A stretch of 63,459 nt of DNA from Zhongshania aliphaticivorans (GTDB lineage Bacteria > Pseudomonadota > Gammaproteobacteria > Pseudomonadales > Spongiibacteraceae): the NCBI RefSeq assembly GCF_902705875.1, contig NZ_CACSIK010000001.1, forward strand, positions 1,898,269 through 1,961,727. Reading direction: 5' to 3'. Shown one piece after another: positions 29,864 to 40,577 of the stretch (positions are counted from its first letter, which is position 1; every line of letters begins with the position of its first letter). A program made the translations under genes and the position numbers. The notes under the pieces are model-generated. The model made no database searches. It was not told where the DNA came from and saw only the letters and a list, made by a program, of their open reading frames with translations.

Positions 29864-30982
29864 TCATCCGCGATGATATCGCTGTTTAACAAAGGGGGCT
29901 TGCCGCAAAGTCATCGGCAACAATTTTTTTCTCACACTGGCAAACAAAACATCGCCTGACGCCAGTGACAAATTATTAACATAAGCCATAACAATAGGCC
30001 CGCCAACACTTGGACCAAATCCGCCACTCGTCACATGACCAATGATGTCGCCCTTATCATTTACAATATCCGCCCCTTCGCGAACAGGGGCTCGGCCCTC
30101 TACATCGAGTAAAACACGTTTACTTTCAGTGCCCTCAAGCAGATGCAGAGCAATAATATTTGCACCGGGATACCCTCCAGCGCGCTCTGCACCAGGTCGC
30201 CTGCATTTTGATATTGCCCACAATAAATTAGCTTCAACAGGGCTAACTGCATCGCTCATATCGTGGCCATATAAGCACAAGCCCGCCTCCAAACGGAGAG
30301 AGTCTCTAGCACCTAAGCCAATAAATTCCACTTCTGTCTCCGCAAGTAGTACTCTTGCCAATGCCTCAGTATTTTCTTGCGCTACAGAAATCTCAAAACC
30401 ATCTTCACCAGTATATCCCGAGCAACTCAGCCAGCATGGGATATCGGCAATCGTACAATTGCCAGTATCCATAAACACCATCTTTTCGGTTGCCGGTGCC
30501 AAACGTGCCAACACTTGCCTCGCCTTAGGTCCTTGAAGTGCAAGCAAGCCCTGCCCCTCTAGCATCTCCAGCGTTATTTGAGCCGGTAAATGCGCACGCA
30601 ACCACGCATAATCTTGATCTTTACATGCCGCATTCACAATCACTAAGTAATGATCACCACAGTTGGCAAACATCAAGTCATCTAAGACCCCACCTTGCTC
30701 ATTCGTCAACAAGCCATAGCGCTGTCGGTTGATAGGCAAACCGAGCACATCTTGCGGCATTAACTTTTCTAATTCTTCGGCGACATTGTGACCCTGAACA
30801 CGAATCTGCCCCATATGGGAAACATCAAACAAGCCCGCAGCACTTCGCACGTGTAAATGCTCTTTCAACACCCCCATAGGGTACTGCACCGGCATATCAT
30901 AGCCAGCAAATGGAACCATTTTCGCCGACATTTCTCGGTGTAGCGCATTTAATGGGGTGGTTAATAATTTATCCGTGCTCAA
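29864..30982 (-). CDS. gcvT: Aminomethyltransferase (glycine cleavage T protein)
   Basis: A 372-residue folate-binding T protein. It shows MVPFAGYDMPVQYP, the DVSHMGQI segment, CSGYTGEDGFEIS, and GARDSLRLEAGLCLYGHD, all conserved in GcvT. It transfers the methylene group of glycine from the H protein to tetrahydrofolate and releases ammonia. The expected partners gcvH and gcvP are not in the window; instead the GH84 gene follows at eight bases and tatD precedes it by 42. No glycine riboswitch fits in the 42-base upstream gap. Confidence 0.95.
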   Translation of the reverse strand: MSTDKLLTTPLNALHREMSAKMVPFAGYDMPVQYPMGVLKEHLHVRSAAGLFDVSHMGQIRVQGHNVAEELEKLMPQDVLGLPINRQRYGLLTNEQGGVLDDLMFANCGDHYLVIVNAACKDQDYAWLRAHLPAQITLEMLEGQGLLALQGPKARQVLARLAPATEKMVFMDTGNCTIADIPCWLSCSGYTGEDGFEISVAQENTEALARVLLAETEVEFIGLGARDSLRLEAGLCLYGHDMSDAVSPVEANLLWAISKCRRPGAERAGGYPGANIIALHLLEGTESKRVLLDVEGRAPVREGADIVNDKGDIIGHVTSGGFGPSVGGPIVMAYVNNLSLASGDVLFASVRKKLLPMTLRQAPFVKQRYHRG

Positions 30983-31024
30983 TGCACTATCTCCTGAAAT
31001 TAAAACAATACAATCAAAAACTGC

Positions 31025-31801
31025 TTACTTTGCCAAAGGGAAGAGGCGTTCAAAATTCTCTGTTGTGTGTTGTAACACCTCTTGATAAGACAAACCCTTT
31101 AGCTCTGCCACGCACTCGGCAACCTCTACGACATATTTAGGTTCATTTTTCTTACCGCGATACGGCACGGGTGCCAGGTAAGGAGAGTCGGTTTCAACCA
31201 GCATCCTTTCTATGGGAACTCGCCGCACAACTTCACGTAACTCATTCGCATTTTTAAACGTGATAATGCCTGAAAATGAAATGTAGTAACCCATGTCCAT
31301 GGCTGCTTCAGCCATTTCCCATGATTCAGTAAAGCAATGTAAGACCCCGCCGATTTCTGGCGCACCGTGTTTAGCTATCAGTGCAAGAGTGTCTTCTCTG
31401 GCGTCGCGAGTGTGAACAATGGTCGGCTTGCCACAGTCAGCAGATACCTCAAGATGTTGCGCAAAACTCCGCTGCTGGTCAATTTTACGATCACTGCTGT
31501 AATAATAATCTAAGCCCGTCTCCCCTATAGCGACCACTTTAGGGTGATCCGCTAACTCGGTAAGCGTTTTGACTGAACAAATATCATCACTTATATCGAG
31601 GGGGTGAACACCTACCGATGCATAGATTTGGGGGAACTGCTCCGCAATCGCGACGACTTTTGGCGCGTTATCCAAATCAATACCAATACACAGCATTTTT
31701 GAAACGCCGCGTTCAGTTGCAGCGTCTATGGCTAAGCTCAAGTCGCCATCATAGGGTTTAAGGTCAATCCGGTCGAGATGACAGTGGCTATCTACAAGCA
31801 T
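31025..31801 (-). CDS. TatD family metal-dependent hydrolase
   Basis: A 258-residue TIM-barrel hydrolase. Metal ligands are visible in DSHCHLD (start), GETGLDYYY, PTIVHTRDARED and the later LHCFTE and ETDSPYLAP motifs. Members are Mg-dependent 3'-5' exonucleases acting on DNA and some proofreading or repair substrates. It lies at the end of the tmk-holB-pilZ-tatD run, the normal order in this class of bacteria (the YcfH position). Confidence 0.93.
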   Translation of the reverse strand: MLVDSHCHLDRIDLKPYDGDLSLAIDAATERGVSKMLCIGIDLDNAPKVVAIAEQFPQIYASVGVHPLDISDDICSVKTLTELADHPKVVAIGETGLDYYYSSDRKIDQQRSFAQHLEVSADCGKPTIVHTRDAREDTLALIAKHGAPEIGGVLHCFTESWEMAEAAMDMGYYISFSGIITFKNANELREVVRRVPIERMLVETDSPYLAPVPYRGKKNEPKYVVEVAECVAELKGLSYQEVLQHTTENFERLFPLAK

Positions 31802-31851
31802 GGTGCTTCCATCTGTATTAAGAATTGAAATCCGAATAGCTAAATTCGAAC

Positions 31852-32202
31852 TTACATTGTATGGGTGGGCTTATCAGACTCAAGGATGCCAGCTAGGTAG
31901 GATTCAATCTTCTTATTGGCAACACCGTCGCCGCCCACGAACTGGACCCCAATTCCTGCTGCACGATTGCTTTGCGCTCCGCGAGGCGTAATCCACACTA
32001 CCTTACCCGCTATAGGCAGCTTTTCAGGTTCGTCCATTAACGTAAGTAACATAAACACTTCATCACCTACTTTATAGGGCTTGGTGGTGGGTACAAATAA
32101 TCCGCCATCTTGAATAAACGGCATATACGCCGCATAGAGAACCGCCTTATCTCTAATTGTCAGAGATAAAATACCGTTACGTGCACCTTGCGCACCACTC
32201 AT
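31852..32202 (-). CDS. pilZ: PilZ domain protein (type IV pilus assembly type)
   Basis: A 116-residue single PilZ domain like that of the original PilZ of type IV pilus assembly: LYAAYMPFIQDGGLFVPT, then GDEVFMLLTLMDEPEKLPIAGKVVWITP and GIGVQF. The N-terminal RxxxR c-di-GMP motif typical of binding PilZ domains is absent, as in pilus-type PilZ. It probably acts with the PilB/FimX pathway in pilus extension. Its place between holB and tatD is the usual one. Confidence 0.92.
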   Translation of the reverse strand: MSGAQGARNGILSLTIRDKAVLYAAYMPFIQDGGLFVPTTKPYKVGDEVFMLLTLMDEPEKLPIAGKVVWITPRGAQSNRAAGIGVQFVGGDGVANKKIESYLAGILESDKPTHTM

Positions 32203-32260
32203 ACCCTCAACCCCAGCTAACTTAAAACTATTTCATTAATACCATACTACACAAAGGCAC

Positions 32261-33256
32261 TTAGCGCGCAGCACTACGACGACAAAGTGCCATCCACTCT
32301 ATAAAAAGGGCCTCTAAAACCAAGCGTTTATTTAACGCAACCCCGCGACCAAAGCTAGAACGCAATTCAAGCCCCCTCTGCAGAGTATCCATCACAAATC
32401 TAGGCGGCACTGACGTAAATTCTAGCCAACTTTTTGCCACCATTGATTGCGCTGCTAACTGATGCCGGGACAGGTCCATTAATCGCGTGCACCACCAATC
32501 GAGGACTTGCAAAATATCTTTATCCAACAATTCATCAGCAAGATTTAATGGGGTCTTTTGGCCAGTAAATAAAGCCGATAATGCCGAGTCGAAACTTTGA
32601 AGCAAGGCCAAACCATCCTCTTCAAAGATTTTTTTAGCTGCCAGTGGGCGCCCACCACTTTCTGCCAATAATGTTTTCACCAAATTTTGATCGCCAACAT
32701 AATCTTTCAACCATGACTCAACAAGCCCAGCATCAGGAATGCCAAAACGGAATTGCACGCAACGAGACCGAATGGTGGCCAATAACTGGCTGCTACTATG
32801 GCTAATCAATATTAAAACTGTATTAGACGTCGGCTCTTCTAATGTTTTTAATAAAGCGTTGGCGGTAAATATATTCATTGCTTCGGCGGGGTAAATCACA
32901 ACGAGCTTCCTCCCCCCATCCCTATGGGCTCGTTGTGCTGAAAACCGCTGAAGGCTGCGAACTTGATCGATCCCAATTTGACGCTTACCCTCATCAGGAG
33001 ATATCTCCCGGTAATCGGGGTTGCTACCATCCAGCTGGAAATGACAACTCCGACATTGGCCGCAGGCAGCAAACTGCGAGGGAGATTCACACAATAAATA
33101 CGCAGCGAGTGCTTTTGCAAAACGCAGTTTGCCAATGGACTCCGGGCCCGCCAGCAATAAGGCATGAGGTAAACGACCGGAGTCTATTAGGCGCTGCATG
33201 TCCTGCCACTGACTCATTTGCCAAGAATACGCAACCAATGCCTCAGACATCATCAT
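32261..33256 (-). CDS. holB: DNA polymerase III delta-prime subunit
   Basis: A 331-residue clamp-loader subunit. It has an AAA+ core with the degenerate P-loop [10 protein letters not shown], the zinc module [18 protein letters not shown], and [20 protein letters not shown], characteristic of delta-prime and gamma/tau. It acts in the clamp loader that opens the beta clamp. Its start overlaps tmk by 14 bases, giving translational coupling. The triple ATG leaves the exact first Met open by one or two codons. Confidence 0.95.
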   Translation of the reverse strand: MMMSEALVAYSWQMSQWQDMQRLIDSGRLPHALLLAGPESIGKLRFAKALAAYLLCESPSQFAACGQCRSCHFQLDGSNPDYREISPDEGKRQIGIDQVRSLQRFSAQRAHRDGGRKLVVIYPAEAMNIFTANALLKTLEEPTSNTVLILISHSSSQLLATIRSRCVQFRFGIPDAGLVESWLKDYVGDQNLVKTLLAESGGRPLAAKKIFEEDGLALLQSFDSALSALFTGQKTPLNLADELLDKDILQVLDWWCTRLMDLSRHQLAAQSMVAKSWLEFTSVPPRFVMDTLQRGLELRSSFGRGVALNKRLVLEALFIEWMALCRRSAAR

Positions 33257-33899
33257 TGCCGTGGTAATGATCTATTTGCGATTTTAGTGCTTTAGCAATA
33301 CCGGCCTGAACCACGTCTAAACTAGCACTAGCATCGATTATGTTAAACCGCTCAGGCGCTTGATTGGCACGGGCAAGATAAGCAGAGCGAACCTTTTCAA
33401 AAAACACCTGCTTTTCTAACTCAAAGCGATCAAGCGCCCCGCGTGCACCGGCTCTCGCCATGCCAATATCAACTGGCGCATCTAATAATAATGTGCAATC
33501 TGGTCGCAAGTCGCCTTGCACCAAACTTTGTAGTTGTTCGATTTTATCAACAGACAAACCCCGCCCACCTCCTTGGTATGCGAAAGTTGCATCGGTAAAA
33601 CGATCGCAAAGCACCCAAGCACCCCGTGCTAACGCTGGCTCAATTAGGGTCTTTAGATGCTGCGCCCGAGCCGCAAAAACCAACAATAGCTCACTTAATT
33701 CACACATTGCCTCATCTCGTGGCACAACGAGTATATTACGAATCTCTTCTGCCAGCGGTGTTCCACCCGGCTCTCTACTTACAATATGTGGAATCTTTGC
33801 GTCTTCAAGTAATGCTTGAATAAATTGGATATTTGTCGATTTACCAACACCCTCTGTCCCTTCAACCGTGATAAAGCGGCCTCTAGCCTGGTAACTCAA
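33243..33899 (-). CDS. tmk: Thymidylate kinase
   Basis: A 218-residue dTMP kinase. P-loop [11 protein letters not shown] is near residue 12-22; the DR(F/Y) motif is [17 protein letters not shown]; the lid has [14 protein letters not shown] basic residues ([13 protein letters not shown]). It phosphorylates dTMP to dTDP, an essential step in dTTP supply. It overlaps mltG by four bases upstream and holB by 14 downstream, so mltG-tmk-holB form a tightly coupled operon core. Confidence 0.97.
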   Translation of the reverse strand: MSYQARGRFITVEGTEGVGKSTNIQFIQALLEDAKIPHIVSREPGGTPLAEEIRNILVVPRDEAMCELSELLLVFAARAQHLKTLIEPALARGAWVLCDRFTDATFAYQGGGRGLSVDKIEQLQSLVQGDLRPDCTLLLDAPVDIGMARAGARGALDRFELEKQVFFEKVRSAYLARANQAPERFNIIDASASLDVVQAGIAKALKSQIDHYHGNDDV

Positions 33900-34972
33900 G
33901 GTTTCTTCTCCTGCACCGGTGGCGCTGAACGATAATCGGCTCTACGTCGATTTAACTGGTATTGTTTTACTGCAGTTTCATGCTCTTTAAGCGTCGCCGA
34001 AAAATAATGGGTGCCATCCCCCTTAGCCACAAAGAAAATAGTGTCACCCTCAGCAGGGTGAAGAGCCGCATGGATTGCCTCACGGCCAGCTAAGGCAATT
34101 GGGCTAGGCGGCAAGCCGTGCTGACGATACGTGTTGTAAATATTATTTTCATCGCGCAAATGTGAACCACGTAAATTACCTTTGTATTCTGCGCCCAAAC
34201 CATAAATTACCGTCGGGTCAGTTTGCAAACGCATTCCAAGATTTAATCGCCGCACAAACACACCTGCAATTTGTTCTCGCTCCTCAGGAACACCCGTTTC
34301 TTTCTCTATAATGGAAGCCATAATCAGCGCTTCATACGCATTTTGATAAGGAAGCCCTGCGTCTCTCGCATCCCATTCGTCCTGCAAAACACGGACTAAG
34401 CGTTTATACGCCCTAAGCAAAACACTACTTGGCTTGTCACCTAGGTGATAATCGTAAGTATCAGGGAAAAACAAGCCTTCAGGGATACTGGCGAAGGGTT
34501 CATCAATACTCAGCAGCTTCCAAAGACGCTCATCATTGTGCAATATTTCCTCTTCTAATAAAGGCTGCGATGATAAAGAAGAGATCACTTGCTTCATCGT
34601 CCAGCCCTCTAGGAGGGTTAGCTGGTGACGAACGACATCCCCTTCCATCATCAGTGCCAGCACGTCAAATAAGGACATGCCTTGTTCAAAATGATATTCA
34701 CCCGCTTTTATTTCCGAAATAGCTGGGTTTATGCGTGCATATATTTTCAAGATAGCTGGGTTTGTGAGCCAACCTTGTTGCTCAAGTTGATTCACCATCG
34801 CTGAATATCCCGTACCCGGCTCCAATATGAAAACGGCAGGCGACTCAGGCAGCGGTAACTCTCGGTTAAGATAGGTATTGAGATACCAAAAGGCAGCAAG
34901 CAAGGTGATAATTAATGGGAAAACCAATGCTAAGAGCACTTTCAATAATTTAAGCATAGAAATAGCGCTCAT
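33896..34972 (-). CDS. mltG: Endolytic transglycosylase MltG
   Basis: A 358-residue YceG-like protein: short cytoplasmic start, one transmembrane helix (about residues 11-30, [18 protein letters not shown]), then the periplasmic catalytic domain with [14 protein letters not shown] (catalytic Glu) and [26 protein letters not shown]. It cuts glycan strands within the growing chain and sets their length. The start overlaps pabC by 23 bases; a second ATG five codons in (34957) is an alternative, because AGGAG lies one base from the first and 15 from the second. Confidence 0.94.
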   Translation of the reverse strand: MSAISMLKLLKVLLALVFPLIITLLAAFWYLNTYLNRELPLPESPAVFILEPGTGYSAMVNQLEQQGWLTNPAILKIYARINPAISEIKAGEYHFEQGMSLFDVLALMMEGDVVRHQLTLLEGWTMKQVISSLSSQPLLEEEILHNDERLWKLLSIDEPFASIPEGLFFPDTYDYHLGDKPSSVLLRAYKRLVRVLQDEWDARDAGLPYQNAYEALIMASIIEKETGVPEEREQIAGVFVRRLNLGMRLQTDPTVIYGLGAEYKGNLRGSHLRDENNIYNTYRQHGLPPSPIALAGREAIHAALHPAEGDTIFFVAKGDGTHYFSATLKEHETAVKQYQLNRRRADYRSAPPVQEKKP

Positions 34973-35777
34973 ACTCCTGCTGAAATAAACGGCTCATTGG
35001 GCCAATCTCTTTGTGCATACACTCAATTTTTGTGACGGGCCAAATTCCAAAAACACTATTACAAATAAATACTTCCTCTGCTCGCACAAGTGCAGATATA
35101 CCAAATGCTTTTACCCTAACAGGTAAACCCAAAGATTTAGTATCACTTAGGATTTTGCTACGCATAATGCCGTTTATACCGCAAAGTGATAATGAGGGCG
35201 TTATCAACTCACCACTAACAACGGCAAAAACATTGCTGCGACTACATTCAATAACGCAACCCGCTTGCATCATCAAGCCTTCTTGATAACCACGCTTATG
35301 CAACTCTTCTGCAGCCAAGACCTGCTCTAGTCGATTTAAATGCTTGATACCCGCTAATAGCGCTTGCCTTGCCAGCGGGGTTTGACACACCGCCAGCACC
35401 ACCCCCTCATCCCACATCTCTCGGTGTTGCTTGTAACTTGAAACGCTAACAATACGATCTGACTCCGCCTTCAACGGGGTATACCCACGCGCTGTAGTGC
35501 CGCGAGTTAATATTATCTTGAGCACCCCAAGTGGTTCATCGAATGCAGCCAATATACGTAAGCAATCGTGCTTAATGGCAGCGATATCACAGGGGATATT
35601 TAAAATTTTTGCACCGCTCTGCAGTCGACATAAATGCTCGTCTAACCACAGCGTTTGAGAACCACGCACCAACACAGTTTCAAACACACCATCGCCATAG
35701 GCAATGCCGCGATTGCTTGCTGACACTTCGTCACTAAAGCGGCCATTAACGAGTGCAAAACCTGAACTACCCACCAC
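34950..35777 (-). CDS. pabC: Aminodeoxychorismate lyase
   Basis: A 275-residue fold-type IV PLP enzyme. Visible are NRGIAYGDGVFETVLVRG at the N-terminus, LTRGTTARGY, the PLP lysine in GIKHLNRLEQVLA and SRSNVFAV (phosphate-binding). It splits aminodeoxychorismate into pyruvate and 4-aminobenzoate for folate synthesis. It is five bases behind fabF and overlaps mltG, the usual fabF-pabC-mltG order. Confidence 0.93.
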   Translation of the reverse strand: MVGSSGFALVNGRFSDEVSASNRGIAYGDGVFETVLVRGSQTLWLDEHLCRLQSGAKILNIPCDIAAIKHDCLRILAAFDEPLGVLKIILTRGTTARGYTPLKAESDRIVSVSSYKQHREMWDEGVVLAVCQTPLARQALLAGIKHLNRLEQVLAAEELHKRGYQEGLMMQAGCVIECSRSNVFAVVSGELITPSLSLCGINGIMRSKILSDTKSLGLPVRVKAFGISALVRAEEVFICNSVFGIWPVTKIECMHKEIGPMSRLFQQEYERYFYA

Positions 35778-35782
35778 TGGCT

Positions 35783-37021
35783 TTACAATTTGCCAAACAG
35801 CAAACTGCCATTGGTTCCACCAAACCCAAACGAATTCGATAAGGTATAGTCAATATTACGCTGTTGCGCGATATTGGGTACATAATTCAAATCACAGGCG
35901 TCATCAACCTCTTCAAGGTTAATTGTTGGTGGAGCCACCTGATCACGTAGCGCCAAAATTGAAAAAATGGCCTCCACAGCACCGGCAGCGCCAAGTAAAT
36001 GACCAATCATAGATTTTGTGGAGCTAACTGCCACATTACTTGAGGCCGTGCCCATTAAGCGTTGCACCGCCATACTTTCTGCTAAATCACCCGCCTTAGT
36101 TGATGTACCATGCGCATTAATATAATCAAGCTGTTCAGCATTCAATTGTGCATCATTAAGAGCACTTTGCATCGCAGTGTATGCGCCCCGCCCGTCCTCA
36201 GGTGGAGATGTCATATGGAAAGCGTCGCAGCTCATCCCAAAGCCCAATAACTCCGCGTGAATATGAGCACCACGTCGTTTGGCAAATTCGTACTCTTCCA
36301 GCATTAACATGCCGGCACCATCGCCCAACACAAAGCCGTCTCGCTGCTTGTCCCACGGCCTACTCGCAGCTTGAGGGTCATCATTTCGTGTCGACATCGC
36401 ACGGGCAGCAGCAAAACCACCAAGCCCAACTGGGGTGGTCGCCATTTCGGCCCCACCGGCTAACATCGCATCAGCATCGCCGTAGGCAATCATTCGCGCA
36501 GCCATACCAATATTGTGCGTCCCTGTGGTACATGCCGTTGTGATGGCAATACTTGGTCCCTGCAAATTATGTTTGATCGCCAATACCCCGGCAATCATAT
36601 TGATAATCGCACCAGGGACCGTAAAAGGAGATAACTTCCGCGGCCCACGTTCATCAATAGTCACTCGACTACTTTCTATTAAGCCGATTCCACCAATACC
36701 AGAGCCAATCGCTGTTCCAACTCGGGGCGCGTTAAGATCAGTAACATCAAGACCTGAGTCAGATAATGCCTGCTCAGCAGCCGCAACGCCGTAGTGTATG
36801 AAAGGGTCAAAACGTTTAGCTTCTTTTGCAGACATATAGTCGCCAACGTCAAAATTCTTAATAGCACCACCAATACGAGTCGCAAAATCAGACACATCAA
36901 AGCGGTCTATCATAGAGATACCACTCTTACCTGCCAGTATGTTTTGCCATGTCTCTGCTACGGAATTTCCTAGCGGGCTAACCATGCCCATTCCAGTAAC
37001 AACAACTCTTCGTTTTGCCAT
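35783..37021 (-). CDS. fabF: 3-oxoacyl-ACP synthase II
   Basis: A 412-residue condensing enzyme with thiolase fold. Catalytic Cys164 lies in [11 protein letters not shown]; the two His are in [11 protein letters not shown] and [10 protein letters not shown]. It elongates acyl-ACP with malonyl-ACP and controls cis-vaccenate formation with temperature in E. coli. It is separated from acpP by a terminator, so it may have its own promoter, while pabC follows at five bases. Confidence 0.97.
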   Translation of the reverse strand: MAKRRVVVTGMGMVSPLGNSVAETWQNILAGKSGISMIDRFDVSDFATRIGGAIKNFDVGDYMSAKEAKRFDPFIHYGVAAAEQALSDSGLDVTDLNAPRVGTAIGSGIGGIGLIESSRVTIDERGPRKLSPFTVPGAIINMIAGVLAIKHNLQGPSIAITTACTTGTHNIGMAARMIAYGDADAMLAGGAEMATTPVGLGGFAAARAMSTRNDDPQAASRPWDKQRDGFVLGDGAGMLMLEEYEFAKRRGAHIHAELLGFGMSCDAFHMTSPPEDGRGAYTAMQSALNDAQLNAEQLDYINAHGTSTKAGDLAESMAVQRLMGTASSNVAVSSTKSMIGHLLGAAGAVEAIFSILALRDQVAPPTINLEEVDDACDLNYVPNIAQQRNIDYTLSNSFGFGGTNGSLLFGKL

Positions 37022-37089
37022 AACCCCTCCAAAGCCTCTGCATATGCATTATACGCAATATCTAGTATATAGATGGTATGCACAGGCAT

Positions 37090-37124
37090 AAAAAAAGCCG
37101 CTCTACATAACATAGAAACGGCTT
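37090..37124 (-). terminator. acpP terminator
   Basis: Stem AAGCCG/CGGCTT with a long loop followed by seven T on the minus strand. It lies 30 bases beyond the acpP stop. It would let acpP be made in excess of fabF. Confidence 0.8.
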
Positions 37125-37154
37125 CTTAAAACGGTAAGACCGTTACGTTATTAC

Positions 37155-37391
37155 TTACTGTAGATTTTCTTTGATGTAATCAATAGCCAAACGAACAGTA
37201 GTAATTTTCTCTGCTTCTTCATCAGGAATCTCTGTTTCAAATTCCTCTTCGAGAGCCATTACCAGCTCGACAGTATCAAGAGAATCCGCGCCCAGGTCTT
37301 CCACGAATGATGCTGACTCTGACACATCCTCTTCCTTAACACCTAGCTGCTCTGCAACTATTTTCTTGACGCGCTCTTCAATGCTACTCAT
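37155..37391 (-). CDS. acpP: Acyl carrier protein
   Basis: A 78-residue, strongly acidic four-helix carrier protein. Ser37 in the DSLD motif ([18 protein letters not shown]) takes the phosphopantetheine arm. It carries growing acyl chains for fatty-acid and lipid synthesis. It lies between fabG (215 bases upstream) and fabF, with its own terminator, as in most gammaproteobacteria. Confidence 0.98.
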   Translation of the reverse strand: MSSIEERVKKIVAEQLGVKEEDVSESASFVEDLGADSLDTVELVMALEEEFETEIPDEEAEKITTVRLAIDYIKENLQ

Positions 37392-37606
37392 GGTCGTTGG
37401 TGACTCCTAATTAAAATTAAAATTTTGGGCCTGCTTAATTTTTTTTGTTAAAGATTAATCCCTTTAGCAAAAAAGCGCAGCCGCCGAAATCGTGTTTCAT
37501 ACTGCTAGCACTTGGGTAGTTATTCTACCGCGACTAGCACCGCTTGTGCATAGTAAAACATGAAAAATTCACATTTGGGGAGAAAAAATCCTTCCCCAAC
37601 ATATGT

Positions 37607-38344
37607 TTACGCCATATACATGCCGCCATTAACGTGTATCGTTTCCCCAGTGACATAAGCCGCCGCATCACTGACCAAAAAAGCGACAACTCCAGCTATC
37701 TCTTCAGGGCTGCCAAGGCGCTGTAAGGGTATCTGAGTCTTTAGCGCATCACGTTGCTCATCAGCCAATTTCTTGGTCATATCAGTATCGATAAAGCCGG
37801 GAGCAACTCCATTAACTGTAATTCCTCGTGAACCTATTTCACGAGCCAATGCACGTGTAAAACCGTCCATTCCGGCTTTTGAAGCAGCATAATTTGCCTG
37901 ACCAGCGTTACCCATCGCCCCAACTACGGAGCTAATATTAACAATACGGCCCCAGCGAGCCTTGGTCATACCCCGTAAACACGCCTTACTCAAGCGGTAA
38001 AGAGAGTTTAAATTGGTGTCGATGACGTCGTACCACTCATCATCTTTCATGCGTAGCATGATGTTGTCCTTAGTAATACCCGCATTATTAATTAATACCG
38101 ACGGTGCGCCGAACTTTTCACCAATAGACTTCACCACACTATCCACAGAACTTGTATCGGCAACATTTAACGCCATGCCGACACCCTCAATTCCAAGCTC
38201 AGAAAAATGCGCGGTAATCGCATCCGCACCACCCTGCGTAGTCGCTGTACCAACTACCGTGTACCCCAACTTCCCGATAGCAACAGCAATCGCCTGCCCT
38301 ATCCCTCGGCTCGCGCCTGTTATTAATGCGACTTTTGCGCTCAT
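37607..38344 (-). CDS. fabG: 3-oxoacyl-ACP reductase
   Basis: A 245-residue short-chain dehydrogenase. NADPH fold TGASRGIGQAIA (about 9-20); catalytic Ser139, Tyr152 and Lys156 (YAASK); NNAG at 86-89; end GETIHVNGGMYMA. It reduces 3-oxoacyl-ACP in each elongation round. It follows fabD by 33 bases in the plsX-fabD-fabG order. Confidence 0.98.
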   Translation of the reverse strand: MSAKVALITGASRGIGQAIAVAIGKLGYTVVGTATTQGGADAITAHFSELGIEGVGMALNVADTSSVDSVVKSIGEKFGAPSVLINNAGITKDNIMLRMKDDEWYDVIDTNLNSLYRLSKACLRGMTKARWGRIVNISSVVGAMGNAGQANYAASKAGMDGFTRALAREIGSRGITVNGVAPGFIDTDMTKKLADEQRDALKTQIPLQRLGSPEEIAGVVAFLVSDAAAYVTGETIHVNGGMYMA

Positions 38345-38377
38345 TATAAACTCCTTAATTAATCTCTAAACAATAAA

Positions 38378-39322
38378 CTATTTAGTAGCTTCCAAGGCAT
38401 CGGCAAGGCTCGCCGGCGAATCAATATTATTACAGCTTAACGATTTATTTATCCGCTTATTTAAACCGCTCAACACCTTACCAGGACCGCACTCAATGGT
38501 ATTACTGATACCAGCAGCCACCATTGTTTCCACGCAATCAACCCACTTAACTGCACTAAAAATCTGCTCGACAAGTAAACTCTTAATTACAACAGGATCC
38601 GATTCCGTTTTACCATGCACATTGTGCACCACAGGAATACTTGGCGCGTTCACAACAATATCAGCCAACGCTACTGCAAGTTTATCGCCTGCTGGCTTCA
38701 TCAATGACGTATGGAAAGGTGCGCTTACGGGTAACGGCATAGCACGTTTTGCACCTGCCGCTTTAAGCATTTCAATAGCCACATCCACTGCAGCAACCTG
38801 ACCCGCAATGACAACTTGACCAGGCGAATTAAAATTAACGGCCTCTACCACGCCACCCTTAATAGCCGCCTCTGCACAAATTTGAATAATTTTTGCATCA
38901 TCAACGCCCAGCACCGCTGCCATCGCACCCTCTCCAACAGGCACTGCCGTCTGCATATACTGTCCACGAGCCCGCACGAGACGAACCGCATCTGAAAATT
39001 CTAGAGCCCCAGCGCATACCAATGCAGAGAACTCACCCAAACTATGTCCAGCCAATAGTGACGGACGTAATCCACCTTGCTCACACCACAGCCGCCACAC
39101 AGCAACACTGGCCGTCAATAGTACGGGCTGAGTTGTTTCAGTAAGATTAAGGCTTTGTTGATCACCATTTTGTATCAAGTCCCACATATCATATGACAAC
39201 GCTTCAGAGGCCTCTGCAAACGTGTCTTTAACAAGCTTATATGACTCTCCTAACTCAGCTAACATACCCACTTTCTGAGAACCCTGACCAGGAAAGACTA
39301 GCGCAAGCTGACTTGCATCCAT
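38378..39322 (-). CDS. fabD: Malonyl-CoA:ACP transacylase
   Basis: A 314-residue acyltransferase. FPGQGSQ lies near the start, the nucleophile Ser94 is in AGHSLGE, and the catalytic His is in SAPFHTSLM. It loads malonyl groups from CoA to AcpP for chain elongation. It is 30 bases behind plsX and 33 ahead of fabG. Confidence 0.97.
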   Translation of the reverse strand: MDASQLALVFPGQGSQKVGMLAELGESYKLVKDTFAEASEALSYDMWDLIQNGDQQSLNLTETTQPVLLTASVAVWRLWCEQGGLRPSLLAGHSLGEFSALVCAGALEFSDAVRLVRARGQYMQTAVPVGEGAMAAVLGVDDAKIIQICAEAAIKGGVVEAVNFNSPGQVVIAGQVAAVDVAIEMLKAAGAKRAMPLPVSAPFHTSLMKPAGDKLAVALADIVVNAPSIPVVHNVHGKTESDPVVIKSLLVEQIFSAVKWVDCVETMVAAGISNTIECGPGKVLSGLNKRINKSLSCNNIDSPASLADALEATK

Positions 39323-39352
39323 TACATGCTCCTTTTGCTTAATGACATTTAT

Positions 39353-40363
39353 TTACAATTTATTTGTGCCTATTTGGGTGCCGATCGACTGCGTTACACC
39401 TTCACTCACCGCTAATGCAGCTTGATGTATTGCTGACTCAAAACTTTCAACCCCAGAACTGCCATGACTTTTTATCACCACACCATTAAGGCCCAACAAT
39501 GCAGCCCCATTATAACGATCAGGATTTATCTCACCCTGAAACGCCTTTAATACCGGCATGGCCAATATCGCCGATAAACGGCCATATATACTCTGCTCAA
39601 ATTTGGTCTTTAGTTGATTACGTATGAAGCTAGCGGTGCCTTCGCAGACTTTTAGGGCAACATTCCCAGTAAAACCATCGCAAACCACAACATCAATCTG
39701 CTCTGAAAAAATATCATTTCCCTCGGCAAAACCAACATAATTTAATCTTGGATCAGCAGAAATTAATTCAGCAGCCTCTTTAACTACCGAAGGACCCTTA
39801 ATTAATTCAGCGCCAATGTTTAATAAAGCTAAGCGGGGCGTATCACTAGCGCCAAGCGCCTTGGATAGCGATGCCCCCATTACCGCAAATTGATACAACT
39901 GAGCCGCATCGCAACTAATATTTGCGCCCAGATCTAACATCAAGGTATAGCCATTTTGTGCAGGGATTGGTGCACAAATCGCAGGACGACTGACACCAGA
40001 TAAACGCTTCAAGACAATACAACTCATAGCAACTAACGCGCCAGTATTACCGGCACTGATAACACCCGATACATGACCATCTCGAAGCATTTCAAGAACG
40101 CGATACATTGATGACTGCTTTTTGTACCGGAGGGCTTTAGATGGTATTTCATCCATCGCAACGATATCTGGGCTATGGTGTATTTGGAGCTGCTCTGGGT
40201 TATATTTTTTTTGGGCGAGCGCAAGAAGTATAGAAGGCTCATCGCCAACTAAGGAAATATGAAGAGCTGAATTTTGATTCAGCGCATTGATTGTGGCAGT
40301 AATAGAAGAGCGAAGACCATGATCTCCGCTCATTGCATCAACGGCTAGTCGCAGCGATGCCAC
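39353..40363 (-). CDS. plsX: Phosphate acyltransferase PlsX
   Basis: A 336-residue PlsX. Conserved segments are LAVDAMSGDHG at the start, SAGNTGALVAMS, LMLDLGANISCDA and VVCDGFTGNVALKVCEG. It converts acyl-ACP to acyl-phosphate for phospholipid synthesis, acting at the membrane surface. It starts eight bases after rpmF, a linkage kept in many bacteria. Confidence 0.96.
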   Translation of the reverse strand: MASLRLAVDAMSGDHGLRSSITATINALNQNSALHISLVGDEPSILLALAQKKYNPEQLQIHHSPDIVAMDEIPSKALRYKKQSSMYRVLEMLRDGHVSGVISAGNTGALVAMSCIVLKRLSGVSRPAICAPIPAQNGYTLMLDLGANISCDAAQLYQFAVMGASLSKALGASDTPRLALLNIGAELIKGPSVVKEAAELISADPRLNYVGFAEGNDIFSEQIDVVVCDGFTGNVALKVCEGTASFIRNQLKTKFEQSIYGRLSAILAMPVLKAFQGEINPDRYNGAALLGLNGVVIKSHGSSGVESFESAIHQAALAVSEGVTQSIGTQIGTNKL

Positions 40364-40371
40364 GCAAATAC

Positions 40372-40551
40372 TTAGTCGTCTTTACCAGCAACAACTTTGC
40401 GACCACGGAAAAAACCATCCGCAGTTACATTGTGACGAAGGTGCTTTTCACCGCTAGTCTGATCAACAGACAGAGTTGCACCAGTCAATGCATCGTGTGA
40501 ACGACGCTGACCGCGACGTGAACGGGTCACTTTACTTTTTTGAACAGCCAT
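40372..40551 (-). CDS. rpmF: 50S ribosomal protein L32
   Basis: A 59-residue protein translated from the ATG at 40551: [19 protein letters not shown], then [20 protein letters not shown] and GFFRGRKVV. This is the standard L32 sequence without the zinc-binding cysteines (the Cys-minus form common in gammaproteobacteria). It is a small component of the large ribosomal subunit. It sits between yceD and plsX with very short gaps, as expected. Confidence 0.97.
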   Translation of the reverse strand: MAVQKSKVTRSRRGQRRSHDALTGATLSVDQTSGEKHLRHNVTADGFFRGRKVVAGKDD

Positions 40552-40577
40552 GGCCTAAAAATTCCTCGTACTTAAGA

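Noticed and set aside
30983..31024. Glycine riboswitch upstream of gcvT
   Set aside because: Only 42 bases separate it from tatD; too short for the element.
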